Below are positions 29,903 through 40,000 of a stretch of DNA of 64,000 bases, piece by piece. Within the stretch, counting starts at the first letter, position 1, and each line of letters starts with the position of its first letter. The position numbers were made by a program, and so were the translations under genes. The notes under the pieces are model-generated. The model worked only from the letters and a program-made list of their open reading frames with translations. It searched no databases and had not been told where the DNA came from. The stretch spans positions 6,324,001 to 6,388,000 of the forward strand of contig NZ_CP092431.1 in NCBI RefSeq assembly GCF_022385335.1. The letters run 5' to 3'. Source of the stretch: Streptomyces deccanensis (GTDB lineage Bacteria > Actinomycetota > Actinomycetes > Streptomycetales > Streptomycetaceae).

Positions 29903-31099
29903 CTACGCCGGGTGGCCGATCAGCATCGTCGGGGCGCCTGCGACGCGGGTCAGGAAGACCGTTGCCGCGTTGCGGCCCTGTGGCTTGACCTTCTTGCGCA
30001 GTTCCTCCGGCTCCACGGCCGACCCCCGCTTCTTCACGGTGAGGATGCCGACCTCGCGCTCCCGCAGTAGGGCCTTCAACTTCTTCACGTTGAAGGGAAG
30101 CCGGTCGGTGATCTCGTACGCCGTCGCGTACGGGGTGACATGGTGCTCGTCGGCGGTGACGTAGGCGATCGTGGGGTCGATCAGCCCGCCCGCCAGTTCC
30201 TCGGCGACCTCGGCGACCAGGTGGGCGCGGATCACGGCGCCGTCGGGCTCGTACAGGTACCGGCCCACCGGACGGACCGGCGGGTCGGGCAGCATCGTGT
30301 CGGGCGTGGCGCGGATCCCGGCCTCGGCGGGCAGCAGCATCGCCCGCCGCGCCCCCGGCGTCCCGTCCGCACGGAACCAGAGCACGGCCTCCTTCACGTC
30401 CCCACCGTCCGAGATCCACTCGGCCTCGGCCTCCGGCGGGATCGCCTCGTGCGGGATGCCGGGCGCGATCTTCAGCGCGCCGAGCGGGGCCTTCAGCGCG
30501 GCGGACACGGCCCAGGACAGGGGCGGGGAGTAGGCCTCCGGGTCGAAGATCCGGCCGCGCTTGGAGGAACGCCGGGCGGGGTCGACGAACACGGCGTCGT
30601 ACCCGGCCGTGTCCACCTCCGTCACATCCGCCTCGCGCACCTCGACCAGCCCGGCGAGCCCGAGCGCGTCGGCGTTGGCGCGGGCCACCGCCACGGTCAG
30701 CGGGTCGCGGTCGACGGCCAGCACCCGGATCCCGGCCCGCGCGAACGCGATCGCGTCCCCGCCGATCCCGCAGCACAGGTCGGCGACCGACCGCACGCCC
30801 AGCGCCCGGAAACACTCGGCCCGGTACGTCGCCACGCTCGTCCTGGTCGACTGTTCGACCCCGTTCGGCGTGAAGAACATTCGCTCGGCGTCCGCCGCGC
30901 CGAACTTCGCCACGGCCCGCTGCCGCAGCCGGGCCTGTGCCAGCGCGGCCGAGACCAGGTCCGCCGGGTGGTCGCGGCGCAGCCGGGTCGCCACGGCCAG
31001 CTCCCGCGCGGGCTCGGTGTCGCGCACCTCGTCGAGGAGGGCACGGCCCTCGGGGGTGAGGAGGGGGGTGAGGAAGGCGGCGGGGTCGAGGTCGTTCAC
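29903..31099 (-). CDS. Class I SAM-dependent methyltransferase with THUMP-like C-terminal domain
   Basis: The 398-residue product has a helical N-terminal section. A Rossmann methyltransferase core follows, with SAM motif I as VADLCCGIGGDAIAFARAG near residue 105, VLAVDRDPLTVAVARANA, and an Asp-Pro motif DAVFVDPARRSSKRG near 168. The last 100 residues (FNVKKLKALLREREVGILTV, then KKRGSAVEPEELRKKVKP) form a THUMP-like domain as in PF18096, so an RNA substrate is plausible. The substrate is unknown. It is convergent with the sigma-factor gene across a repeat-rich gap. Confidence 0.88.
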   Translation of the reverse strand: MNDLDPAAFLTPLLTPEGRALLDEVRDTEPARELAVATRLRRDHPADLVSAALAQARLRQRAVAKFGAADAERMFFTPNGVEQSTRTSVATYRAECFRALGVRSVADLCCGIGGDAIAFARAGIRVLAVDRDPLTVAVARANADALGLAGLVEVREADVTEVDTAGYDAVFVDPARRSSKRGRIFDPEAYSPPLSWAVSAALKAPLGALKIAPGIPHEAIPPEAEAEWISDGGDVKEAVLWFRADGTPGARRAMLLPAEAGIRATPDTMLPDPPVRPVGRYLYEPDGAVIRAHLVAEVAEELAGGLIDPTIAYVTADEHHVTPYATAYEITDRLPFNVKKLKALLREREVGILTVKKRGSAVEPEELRKKVKPQGRNAATVFLTRVAGAPTMLIGHPA

Positions 31100-31230
31100 C
31101 GGGACATTGTCGGTCAGGGGGACGGGGCGGGGGCCGGGGGGAGGGTGGTGTGGGCCAGTCGGTGGATGGTCGGGGGACGGCGGCGGTGTCGGGGCGGTGG
31201 AGGCGGGGCGCCCTGCGAGGATGCGGCGCC

Positions 31231-32265
31231 ATGCGATTCGTACGACAAAATGATCTAAAGGGTGCGAAACGGGTGACCGGGAGGGGGTGCGGCGGCGTCC
31301 GGGGCGGCATCGTGCTCCTCGCCGTCGCGGCCGTGGTGTCCGGATGCGGCGGGGGAGGCGCCGAGAAGGCCCTGGAGCGGGGCTCCGCCGGGCTGCGCGG
31401 TGGCGCCGAGGCCGGGGCGGCCGCCGGGACCGCCGAACCCGCCCACGGCCGGCCGGGCGGGGCGCGACAGCACGGACAGCGGCGCCTCGACGCGCCCGCC
31501 GCGCGGGCCCTGGACGCGTACGCCGGGAAGGTGCGCCGGGCGCACGCGGCGCGGGTCGCCGCAGCGAAGCGCTGGGGGCTGGCGAAGGTGCCGCTGAGCG
31601 CGCCCGCGCCGCCGGCGCGGAAGCCGGAGCTCAGGACCCGCAAGGGATTCGAGGTCGACGGCCATGTCGAGGACGGCCTTCCCCCGGTCTTCACCACCGT
31701 CCCCACCCGTCACAAGGTCGTCTTCCTCACCATCGACGACGGCGCCGAGAAGGACCCCGCGTTCCTGCGGATGATGACCGACCTGCGGATCCCGTACACC
31801 GCCTTCCTCAGCGACTACCTGATCAAGGAGGACTACGGCTATTTCGAGCGGATGCGGGACCGTGGCGTCGCCCTCCACAACCACACCCTCCGCCACCGCC
31901 ATCTGCCCGCGCTCTCCTACGCCGCCCAGAAGCGGGAGATCTGCGGGATGCAGGACGTGCTCGAGAGGCGGTACGGCACCCGGCCCACCCTCTTCCGGCC
32001 GCCGTACGGCAGCTACGACCGGGACACCCTCCGCGCCGCCGCGACCTGCGGCGTCGAGGCCGTCCCCCTGTGGAACGAGGAGGTGTTCGTCGACCGCTGG
32101 GACTACCGCGAGTCGGACCGCGAACTCCGCCCCGGCGACATCGTCCTCAGCCACTTCCGGGGCCCGTCCGACTGGAAGGGCACCATGCCCGACATGATCC
32201 GCCGCTTCCTGAACCTGGTCACCGCCGAGGGGTACGCGGTGGCGAGGCTGGAGGACTACCTGTGA
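31231..32265 (+). CDS. NodB-type polysaccharide deacetylase lipoprotein, first of a tandem pair
   Basis: The 344-residue product has a basic N-terminus, a hydrophobic segment ending in a lipobox-like VSGC, and a Gly/Ala-rich linker. The C-terminal NodB domain carries motif 1 TIDDGAEKDPAF, motif 2 HNHTLRHRHL with metal-binding His residues, and motif 3 RPPYGSYDRDTLRAAATCG. ELRPGDIVLSHFRG follows. Such enzymes remove acetyl groups from cell-wall or other glycans outside the membrane; the exact substrate is unknown. Its TGA overlaps the GTG of the next gene. Confidence 0.9.
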   Translation: MRFVRQNDLKGAKRVTGRGCGGVRGGIVLLAVAAVVSGCGGGGAEKALERGSAGLRGGAEAGAAAGTAEPAHGRPGGARQHGQRRLDAPAARALDAYAGKVRRAHAARVAAAKRWGLAKVPLSAPAPPARKPELRTRKGFEVDGHVEDGLPPVFTTVPTRHKVVFLTIDDGAEKDPAFLRMMTDLRIPYTAFLSDYLIKEDYGYFERMRDRGVALHNHTLRHRHLPALSYAAQKREICGMQDVLERRYGTRPTLFRPPYGSYDRDTLRAAATCGVEAVPLWNEEVFVDRWDYRESDRELRPGDIVLSHFRGPSDWKGTMPDMIRRFLNLVTAEGYAVARLEDYL

Positions 32266-33467
32266 GGCGGGGCGGGGACCGACGGGGCCGCGGGGAGTGG
32301 CTGCAGCGGGGAGCGTTCGGGGCGAGCGGGGCACACGGGGCGAGTGGCGAGCGCTGGGCGCGTAGGGCGCGTAGGGCGCGTGGCGCATGCGGCGGGGCGC
32401 GTCGTCGGGGGTGCGTTTCGACGTCCCGATCTGCGACGTCCCGATCTGCGACGTCCCGATCTGCGGCGGTTCGGGCCACGGCGGTTCGGGCGTCGGCAGT
32501 CCGCGTGGGTGCCGCCCTCTCCGTCGTCACGGTCCTGGCCGCTCTGCTCCTCGCCGGGTGCGTCACCGCGCACCCGGACCCCGCCGATCCCGGCGTTCGC
32601 GCCGCCGGCCCGGGAGGCAGGACGGCGAGCGAGAGCCAGCCGCCGACGCACGGTCCGACGCGGCCATCGAAACCGCCATCGAAACCGCCATCGACACCGC
32701 CCCGCCGACCGGAGCTCGCGCCGCCCCCTGCCTCCCCGTCACCCACGCCGCCTGCGCCCCTCTCGGTTCAGCCCTCCCTCACCCCACCCCCCTACCGCCG
32801 CTGGGGCCTGGACGCCCCCCTCGCCGCCGCGCCGCAGCCCCCCGACCGGCAGTCGGCTCCGCGCGCCGCCGCGCCCGGGCTGCTGCCCGTCGTCGATCGT
32901 GTGCCCACCCGGGACAAGGTCGTCTTCCTCACCTACGACGACGGGGCCGAGCGGGATCCCCGGTTCGTCGACATGGTGCGTGAGCTGCGGCTGCCGGTGA
33001 GCATGTTCCTGACGGACAGCGTCGTGGGCCCGGGATACGGCCACTTCGCCCGGCTACGGGCGGTCGGCGCGACCGTGCAGAACCACACGCTCGACCACAC
33101 CGCCCTGCGCGGCCTGCCGTACGCCGGACAGCGCGCCGAGATCTGCGGCCAGCAGAACAAGCTCAAGCAGCGCTTCGGCGTCCGGCCGACCCTCTTCCGC
33201 CCGCCCTACGGCGTCCACGACACCACCACGCTCCGCGCCGCCGCCGACTGCGGCCTCTCCGCGGTCGTCCTGTGGCGCGCGTCCATGCAGATCCACGACC
33301 TGCGCTACGCCGTCGGCGACCGCCTCCGCCCCGGCGACATCGTCCTCGCCGGATTCCGGGGCCCGGACCAGCTGAAAGGCACCACCCTCACGGAGATGAC
33401 GACCCGGCTGCTGCGCCGCGTCCAGGAGCAGGGCCTGACGGTCGGCCGCCTGGAGGACTACCTCTGA
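32262..33467 (+). CDS. NodB-type polysaccharide deacetylase, second of a tandem pair
   Basis: The C-terminal 200 residues parallel the preceding gene: TYDDGAERDPRFVD, QNHTLDHTALRG, RPPYGVHDTTTLRAAADCG, LRPGDIVLAGFRG. The gene probably arose by tandem duplication. The start is uncertain. GTG 32262 overlaps the upstream stop and has GGAGG 7 bp before it, giving 401 residues with an Arg-rich N-terminal 80 residues. GTG 32505 would start right at the hydrophobic segment ending in LLLAGC, a good lipobox but with no basic n-region. A Pro-rich linker precedes the enzyme domain. Three in-frame 15-bp repeats lie in the disputed N-terminal part. Confidence 0.8.
   Translation: MRRGGDRRGRGEWLQRGAFGASGAHGASGERWARRARRARGACGGARRRGCVSTSRSATSRSATSRSAAVRATAVRASAVRVGAALSVVTVLAALLLAGCVTAHPDPADPGVRAAGPGGRTASESQPPTHGPTRPSKPPSKPPSTPPRRPELAPPPASPSPTPPAPLSVQPSLTPPPYRRWGLDAPLAAAPQPPDRQSAPRAAAPGLLPVVDRVPTRDKVVFLTYDDGAERDPRFVDMVRELRLPVSMFLTDSVVGPGYGHFARLRAVGATVQNHTLDHTALRGLPYAGQRAEICGQQNKLKQRFGVRPTLFRPPYGVHDTTTLRAAADCGLSAVVLWRASMQIHDLRYAVGDRLRPGDIVLAGFRGPDQLKGTTLTEMTTRLLRRVQEQGLTVGRLEDYL
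32421..32465 (+). repeat. Three exact 15-bp tandem repeats
   Basis: GACGTCCCGATCTGC occurs three times without interruption (32421, 32436, 32451). The period keeps the deacetylase frame and would encode SRSAT-type repeats if translation starts at 32262. If the start is GTG 32505 instead, the array lies in the leader. Confidence 0.9.
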
Positions 33468-33522
33468 AGCCCCTCGAAAGCCCCTCCGAGGTCCCCTCCG
33501 ACACCCGCCGCAACCCGCTCGA

Positions 33523-33549
33523 TTAGCAGTCCGCTTGACCGAGTGCTAA
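33523..33549. promoter_or_regulatory. CIRCE element 1 (HrcA operator) overlapping the groES promoter
   Basis: TTAGCAGTC and GAGTGCTAA flank a 9-bp spacer, one mismatch from the CIRCE consensus TTAGCACTC-N9-GAGTGCTAA. A likely -35 TTGACC (33535-33540) lies in the spacer, and CATAGT (33558-33563), 17 bp on, is a plausible -10. HrcA binding would therefore block the promoter. Confidence 0.93.
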
Positions 33550-33569
33550 TCGCGGTCATAGTCTCAGGT

Positions 33570-33596
33570 CTGGCACTCCCCCCTGGAGAGTGCCAA
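33570..33596. promoter_or_regulatory. CIRCE element 2
   Basis: CTGGCACTC-N9-GAGTGCCAA sits 20 bp after the first element and just downstream of the proposed -10. Its arms are complementary except at the outermost base. Two CIRCE copies ahead of groES are usual in Streptomyces. Confidence 0.92.
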
Positions 33597-33695
33597 CAAC
33601 GCGACGGGCAGGTCCGGCACCCGCGACGACGGATCCACCTGGTCGCCACCTCAGACAGTTAACCCCGTGAGATCTCCGAAGGGGGAGGTCGGATC

Positions 33696-34004
33696 GTGAC
33701 GACCACCAGCTCCAAGGTTGCCATCAAGCCGCTCGAGGACCGCATCGTGGTCCAGCCGCTCGACGCCGAGCAGACCACCGCCTCTGGCCTGGTCATCCCG
33801 GACACCGCGAAGGAGAAGCCCCAGGAGGGCGTCGTCCTCGCCGTGGGTCCGGGTCGCTTCGAGGACGGCCAGCGGCTGCCGCTCGACGTCTCCGTCGGCG
33901 ACATCGTGCTGTACAGCAAGTACGGCGGCACCGAGGTGAAGTACAACGGCGAGGAGTACCTCGTCCTCTCGGCTCGCGACGTGCTCGCGATCGTCGAGAA
34001 GTAG
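33696..34004 (+). CDS. groES: Co-chaperonin GroES
   Basis: GroES is the heptameric lid of the chaperonin. The 102-residue product contains [20 protein letters not shown], the mobile loop region [19 protein letters not shown], and [20 protein letters not shown]. The GTG at 33696 follows GGGGGAGG. It is controlled by two CIRCE elements upstream and followed by groEL1 after 129 bp. The intergenic part has no strong terminator, so a groES-groEL1 transcript is expected. Confidence 0.98.
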   Translation: MTTTSSKVAIKPLEDRIVVQPLDAEQTTASGLVIPDTAKEKPQEGVVLAVGPGRFEDGQRLPLDVSVGDIVLYSKYGGTEVKYNGEEYLVLSARDVLAIVEK

Positions 34005-34124
34005 TTCACCCGCTTCCTCGCGAAGCACCTTGCTTTTGAGCTGCGCCCTTGGCCCCCCGCGACCACTAATCAGCCGGGCGTCGGGGGCGCAGTTCGTTTC
34101 ACCCACGTTTTCCGAGAGGGCTGA

Positions 34125-35762
<1,638 letters not shown>

Positions 35763-35794
35763 CGCACGACGTCGGTAAGCGGTAAGCGGTAGAC

Positions 35795-35832
35795 GAAGGC
35801 CCGGCACCCCACCCTTGGGATGCCGGGCCTTC
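35795..35832. terminator. Terminator after groEL1
   Basis: GAAGGCCCGGCA (35795-35806) pairs perfectly with TGCCGGGCCTTC (35821-35832) around a loop of 14 bases. It lies between groEL1 and the convergent ester-cyclase-like gene and could serve both. Confidence 0.85.
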
Positions 35833-35873
35833 GCACGCCCCGCGCTGCCCGCCGCCCCCCGCTCCCGCGCCGC

Positions 35874-36581
35874 CTACTGTTCCAGCGCGTCGAGTGCGCC
35901 CAGCTGCCCCATCAGCCCGAGCCGGTCGTACTCCCACCAGCCCTCGACGATCTTCCCGTCCGACGAGAAGCGGTGGATCGTCGTGCCGGTCATGCTGACC
36001 TCCCGCCCGGTGGCCGCGATCCCGAGGAAGTCGCCCTGGTGCGTGGCGTTCCACGTCCAGCGCGTGCACACCCGGTCACCCTGCGCGATCTGGTCCCGGA
36101 TCGCGAACGAGAAGTCGAAGGCGGCCCGCCACATGCCGACCTCGCGCCTGACCGCGTCCATGCCGATGGCGTCCTGTGGGTTGGCCGGATCGTGGTCGTG
36201 ATAGTCCTCGATCAGCACGTCGTCGAGCGGCGGCAGTTCGCCCTCGGTCGCGATCGTCTCGAAGAACCTGCGCGCGTTCGCCGCGTACAGCTGCTCGTCG
36301 CGCACCACGTCCAGATCGGTGAACGTGGGCATCTCCTCGCACAGCGCCACCATCTCCTGGAAGATCCGCTCCGTCTCCGGCAGCCCGGAGTTGCGCATCG
36401 CCTCCTCGTACGACGGGAACTCCACGATCTCCACGAAGTGCGACCCGTCCGAGCGGTCCTTCCCGATCACGCTGTGCGTCGCGGTCCGCTTCCCCCTGGT
36501 CTGCTCCACCCAGGTGTCCATCAGCCGGTTCATCTCGTCGAACCGGCTGGTCCTGCAGTCGATGAGCTGCACGAATGTCAT
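35874..36581 (-). CDS. SnoaL-like ester-cyclase protein fused to an N-terminal barrel domain
   Basis: The 235-residue product has two parts. Residues 1-95 (MTFVQLIDCRTSRFDEMNRL, SHFVEIVEFPSYEEAMRNSG) look like a dimeric alpha/beta-barrel domain. Residues 105-230 (ARRFFETIATEGELPPLDDV, WTWNATHQGDFLGIAATGRE, GKIVEGWWEYDRLGLMGQLG) are a SnoaL/ester-cyclase-like fold with the conserved E-x-W-x-x-x-D. Proteins of this type bind small hydrophobic ligands or act as hydrolases or cyclases; no specific reaction can be assigned. Confidence 0.85.
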   Translation of the reverse strand: MTFVQLIDCRTSRFDEMNRLMDTWVEQTRGKRTATHSVIGKDRSDGSHFVEIVEFPSYEEAMRNSGLPETERIFQEMVALCEEMPTFTDLDVVRDEQLYAANARRFFETIATEGELPPLDDVLIEDYHDHDPANPQDAIGMDAVRREVGMWRAAFDFSFAIRDQIAQGDRVCTRWTWNATHQGDFLGIAATGREVSMTGTTIHRFSSDGKIVEGWWEYDRLGLMGQLGALDALEQ

Positions 36582-36674
36582 GACACACCGCCTCCCGACC
36601 CCCCTGGGTCCGGACGAACAGCTCCATTGTCCCGCCGGGCCGCCGCGCTCACCCGCTGGACCGTTCCGCGCCCG

Positions 36675-37448
36675 CTACTGCGGCCCGTACTTCCGTCCCG
36701 TCTTCGAGCTGATCCCGCCCAGCAGCCCGCGCGGCACCACCTTCACCACACCCATCAGGGCCTTGTACCGGGGGTCGGGGATGGAGACGGTCCGGCCGCG
36801 GGAGAGGTCGGCGAGGGCGGCGGTGACGAGCTTGTCGGCGTCGAGCCACATCCAGGAGGGGATGTTGTCGGTGCCCATGCCGGCCCGGTCGTGGAACTCG
36901 GTACGGACGAAGCCGGGGCACAGCGCCATCAGCCGCACCCCGGTGCCGGCCAGATCGCGCGCGGCACCCTGCGTGAACTGCACGACCCACGCCTTCGACG
37001 CCCCGTACGTGCCGCGCGGCACGAACGCCGCGACCGAGGCCACGTTCACCACGCCGCCCCGGCCGCGCTCGCGCATGGCCTCGGTGGCCGCCGAGGTGAG
37101 GCGCAGGACCGCCTCGCAGTGCACCTTGAGCATCCGCAGCTCGTCGGCCATGGAGACGTCGAGGTAACGGCCCTTGTTGCCGAAGCCGGCGTTGTTGACC
37201 AGCAGGTCGACCGGGTTCCTGCGGTCCGCCAGCCGCCGGGCCACCGACTCGATGCCCTCGTCCGTCGCGAGGTCCGCCGTCAGCACCTCCGCCTCGATGC
37301 CGTGGCGGTCGTGCAGTTCGGTCGCCTGCTCCCGCAGCCGCTTGGTGTCACGCGCCACCAGCACCAGGTTGTGCCCGTCCGCCGCCAGCCGCCGCGCGAA
37401 GGCGGCACCGATCCCCGCGGTCGATCCCGTAATCAGAGCCGTTGTCAT
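36675..37448 (-). CDS. Short-chain dehydrogenase/reductase
   Basis: This 257-residue classical SDR has the cofactor loop TGSTAGIGAAFARRLA (TGxxxGIG), LLVNNAGFGNKG, and the catalytic Ser/Tyr/Lys set (VASVAAFVPRGTYGASKAWV; Y-x-x-x-K). LCPGFVRTEFHDRAGM follows. VARDTKRLREQA after beta-2 favours NADPH. The substrate is unknown. ATG 37448 (MTTALITGSTAGIG) is chosen because the glycine loop should lie within the first 15 residues; the frame extends to 37493. Confidence 0.93.
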   Translation of the reverse strand: MTTALITGSTAGIGAAFARRLAADGHNLVLVARDTKRLREQATELHDRHGIEAEVLTADLATDEGIESVARRLADRRNPVDLLVNNAGFGNKGRYLDVSMADELRMLKVHCEAVLRLTSAATEAMRERGRGGVVNVASVAAFVPRGTYGASKAWVVQFTQGAARDLAGTGVRLMALCPGFVRTEFHDRAGMGTDNIPSWMWLDADKLVTAALADLSRGRTVSIPDPRYKALMGVVKVVPRGLLGGISSKTGRKYGPQ

Positions 37449-37582
37449 GGCGCAAGCGTAGTGACCGGGACTGCGGGGGTCCGCTTGCTCCACCGCACGT
37501 TCACCAGCGACTTCGCCGACGCCCCGGCGAACCCCCGCACCACCGTGGCACCTTCACCGGCACCCCGTCCCGCACAGGCCCG

Positions 37583-38248
37583 TCACTCCTGCGCCGCCAC
37601 GTACTTCCGCGCGATCTCCAGCACCTCGGGATGCAACGCCTCGCCCGCCGCCAACAGCCGCGGCAGCAGGGAGTGTTGATCCATCGTGGCGCGGAAGGCG
37701 AGAGCCACGGTGACGTCGTGGTCGGGCCGGTGCACGATCTCGATCGGGTCGCCCGCGCTGATCTCGCCCGGCCGGATCACCCGCAGATACGCGCCGGGCG
37801 CGCCCTGGCGGGTGAAACGCTTGACCCAGCCCCGCTCGCCCAGGTGGCGCTGGAAGTTGAGACAGGGGACGCGGCCGGACGTGACCTCCAGGACCACCTC
37901 GGAGCCGATCCGCCAGCGCTCGCCGATGAGGGCGCCGGAGACGTCGAGGCCCTCGGTGGTGAGGTTCTCGCCGAAGACGCCGCTGGGCAGGGTGCGGCCC
38001 AGCTCGCGCTCCCAGCCGTCCAGGTCCTCCCGGGCGAAGGCGTAGACCGCCTGGTCGTCGCCACCGTGGTGCTTCGTGTTGCACACCGCGTCCCCGGCCA
38101 CCCCGCTGGCGCCGACCCCCTTGGGTCCGGGCGCCGCCACCCGCACCGGCCCGTCCACCGGCCGCTTGTCGATGCCCGAGACCCTCTTCGACTCCTCCAC
38201 GACGTCGACGGCCTTGGCACGCCCCACATTCAGTGACAGAAGCTTCAT
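37583..38248 (-). CDS. MOSC-domain protein (YiiM-like)
   Basis: The 221-residue product begins MKLLSLNVGRAKAV and carries MOSC motifs: GDAVCNTKHHGGDDQAVYAF, PSGVFGENLTTEGLDV and VTSGRVPCLNFQRHLGERGW, with the conserved Cys. ISAGDPIEIVHRPDHDVTV follows. MOSC proteins handle molybdenum-cofactor-bound sulfur or reduce N-hydroxylated compounds. Here the full YiiM-like length suggests the latter, but this is inferred. It is divergent from a LysR regulator 69 bp away. Confidence 0.92.
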   Translation of the reverse strand: MKLLSLNVGRAKAVDVVEESKRVSGIDKRPVDGPVRVAAPGPKGVGASGVAGDAVCNTKHHGGDDQAVYAFAREDLDGWERELGRTLPSGVFGENLTTEGLDVSGALIGERWRIGSEVVLEVTSGRVPCLNFQRHLGERGWVKRFTRQGAPGAYLRVIRPGEISAGDPIEIVHRPDHDVTVALAFRATMDQHSLLPRLLAAGEALHPEVLEIARKYVAAQE

Positions 38249-38317
38249 ACAGGCACGGTAGGCGGCGGACGGTCAAAGCGTCGACGGGGTATTCAGCGCG
38301 CGGTCCAAGCCCCGCTT

Positions 38318-39232
38318 ATGCTCGACCGCGTGATCGAGGCCCGCCATCTCCGTGTCCTGCGCGCCGTCGCCGCCACCGGCTCCTTCTCGGCGGCCGGACG
38401 GGAACTCGGCTGCACCCAGCCCGCCGTCAGCCAGCAGATGAAGGCGCTCGAATCCTCCGTCGGCACCCCGCTGCTGGTCCGCACCGGCCGCGAGATGCGG
38501 CTGACCCAGGCGGGCGAGGCCCTGGTACGGCACGCGGCCGGCATCCTCGCCGGGCTCACCGCGGCCGAGGAGGAGGTCGCCGCCATCGCCGGGCTGCGGG
38601 CCGGACGGGTCCGCCTGGTCTCGTTCCCGAGCGGCAGTTCCACCCTCGTGCCCACCGCCCTGGCCGCCCTGCGCGCCGATCACCCCGGCACCCGGGTCTC
38701 GCTGGAGGAGGCCGAACCGCCGCGCTCGGTCGAGATGCTCCGTGACGGCGACTGCGACATCGCGCTCGCCTTCCGCTACGAGGGCGCGGCCGGAGCCGAG
38801 GAGGGGGAGTGGGACGACCTGGTCGTGCGCCCGCTGCTCATGGACCGGCTCGTCGGGCTCGTCCCGCAGGGGCACCGACTGGCCCGCGCGGGCTCCATCG
38901 GCATCGGGGAACTGGCCGGGGAGTCCTGGATCGCCGGCTGTCCGCGCTGCCGGGGGCAGCTGGTGCGGGTCTGTGAGAGCGCGGGCTTCACGCCCCGGAT
39001 CGACTTCGCGACCGACGACTACCCGGCGGTGGTCGGTCTGGTGGGCGCGGGGCTGGGGGTCGCGGTGCTGCCGGAGCTGGCCGTGGAGTCCGTACGCCCC
39101 AAGGGGGTCCGCACGGTGTCGGTCGAGCCGGTGGTGCACCGGGAGATCGTGGCGCTCACCCTGCCGGACCTGGCTCTGGTGCCCACGGTCGCGGCGACGC
39201 TGGACCGGCTGGCCGGAGCGGCCGCGCGCTAG
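38318..39232 (+). CDS. LysR-family transcriptional regulator
   Basis: The 304-residue regulator has an N-terminal winged HTH (LRVLRAVAATGSFSAAGREL, CTQPAVSQQMKALESSVGTP) and a LysR substrate-binding domain (GRVRLVSFPSGSSTLVPTAL, GLVGAGLGVAVLPELAVESV). It is divergent from the MOSC gene and could regulate it, the common LysR arrangement. ATG 38318 or GTG 38330 (MIEARHLRVL) could be the start. Ligand unknown. Confidence 0.92.
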   Translation: MLDRVIEARHLRVLRAVAATGSFSAAGRELGCTQPAVSQQMKALESSVGTPLLVRTGREMRLTQAGEALVRHAAGILAGLTAAEEEVAAIAGLRAGRVRLVSFPSGSSTLVPTALAALRADHPGTRVSLEEAEPPRSVEMLRDGDCDIALAFRYEGAAGAEEGEWDDLVVRPLLMDRLVGLVPQGHRLARAGSIGIGELAGESWIAGCPRCRGQLVRVCESAGFTPRIDFATDDYPAVVGLVGAGLGVAVLPELAVESVRPKGVRTVSVEPVVHREIVALTLPDLALVPTVAATLDRLAGAAAR

Positions 39233-39279
39233 CGCCTGGGAGCACGGGCATCTGGTGCCCGCGCTGAAGAAACGTTCTT

Positions 39280-39609
39280 TCAGGTGTCCGAACCGGTCTC
39301 GCTGCCGGACGCGGACGCCGTCACCAGCCGGTGGCGCGCCCTGCCCATGAGCTCCTCGCGCTCGTCCTCGGTCAGCCCGCCCCACACGCCGTACGGCTCG
39401 CGCACCGCGAGGGCGTGGGCCGCGCACTGCGCGCGTACCGGGCATCGCATGCAGACCTCTTTGGCCGAGTTCTCACGAGCGCTCCGTGCCGCACCGCGTT
39501 CTCCTTCGGGGTGGAAGAAGAGTGAGCTGTCGACCCCACGGCAGGCCGCGAGGAGCTGCCAGTCCCACAGATCAGCGTTCGGTCCGGGAAGGCGGGAGAA
39601 ATCTGCCAT
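39280..39609 (-). CDS. whiD: WhiB-family iron-sulfur regulator WhiD
   Basis: WhiD is needed for late spore maturation and septum placement in Streptomyces. The 109-residue product has the four cluster-binding cysteines (C23 in LLAACRGVD; the spaced pair in VCMRCPVRAQC, residues about 53, 56 and 62). The turn motif EPYGVWGGLTEDEREEL follows, and then a basic stretch RARHRL. Sequence and position directly next to bldM match whiD. It has AAGGGG as its ribosome-binding site. It probably works by contacting region 4 of the principal sigma factor, as other Wbl proteins do. Confidence 0.95.
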   Translation of the reverse strand: MADFSRLPGPNADLWDWQLLAACRGVDSSLFFHPEGERGAARSARENSAKEVCMRCPVRAQCAAHALAVREPYGVWGGLTEDEREELMGRARHRLVTASASGSETGSDT

Positions 39610-40000
39610 TGCGTGTCCCCTTGTTGCCGTTCTGGGAGGAGATGTTGCCCATGACCGTACATCGACTATCTAAGGAGATGAAAATATGACTCATTGCGAA
39701 TCTAGCCTCAGACACCAATAAATGGGAACAAAAACGTCTGAATGGGGCATAGGTTGTGATGAAACGTTGAGGGTCCCTGCGCATGTCTGCACCGTGTCCG
39801 CCCCCTCACGTAGAGTGCCGAAGGTGACCAGCCATCCCGTAACTCTTTCGAGTGACCGTCGTTGAGACGGGCGGAGGCGGTTGAAGGAACAAGCGCTCGG
39901 GCAGGCGTTCGTGTCCGCTCGTGAGTGTCGACCGCACAGGTGACGATTTCGTACCAGCCTGGAGGCTCAAGGTGACGCGCATCAGCTGCGGAGGGCGGCC
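39610..40000. promoter_or_regulatory. Divergent whiD-bldM control region
   Basis: This 391-bp gap is conspicuously AT-richer than its surroundings between 39660 and 39770 (AAATATGACTC, CACCAATAAATGGG, AAAAACG). The leftward whiD promoters should lie there. The bldM promoter is at 39838-39865, and the bldM leader is about 130 nt. No small gene was found in it. Confidence 0.7.
39838..39865 (+). promoter_or_regulatory. bldM promoter, sigma-BldN type
   Basis: CGTAAC (39838-39843), exactly 16 bp, then CGTTGA (39860-39865) reproduces the bldMp1 promoter sequence I recall as recognised by sigma-BldN. Transcription should start near 39872, about 130 nt ahead of the bldM ATG. Confidence 0.88.

Noticed and set aside
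29489..30070. 193-codon frame over the 17-bp array
   Set aside because: The period of 17 shifts frame in every unit and the product is Pro/Ala/Arg low complexity.
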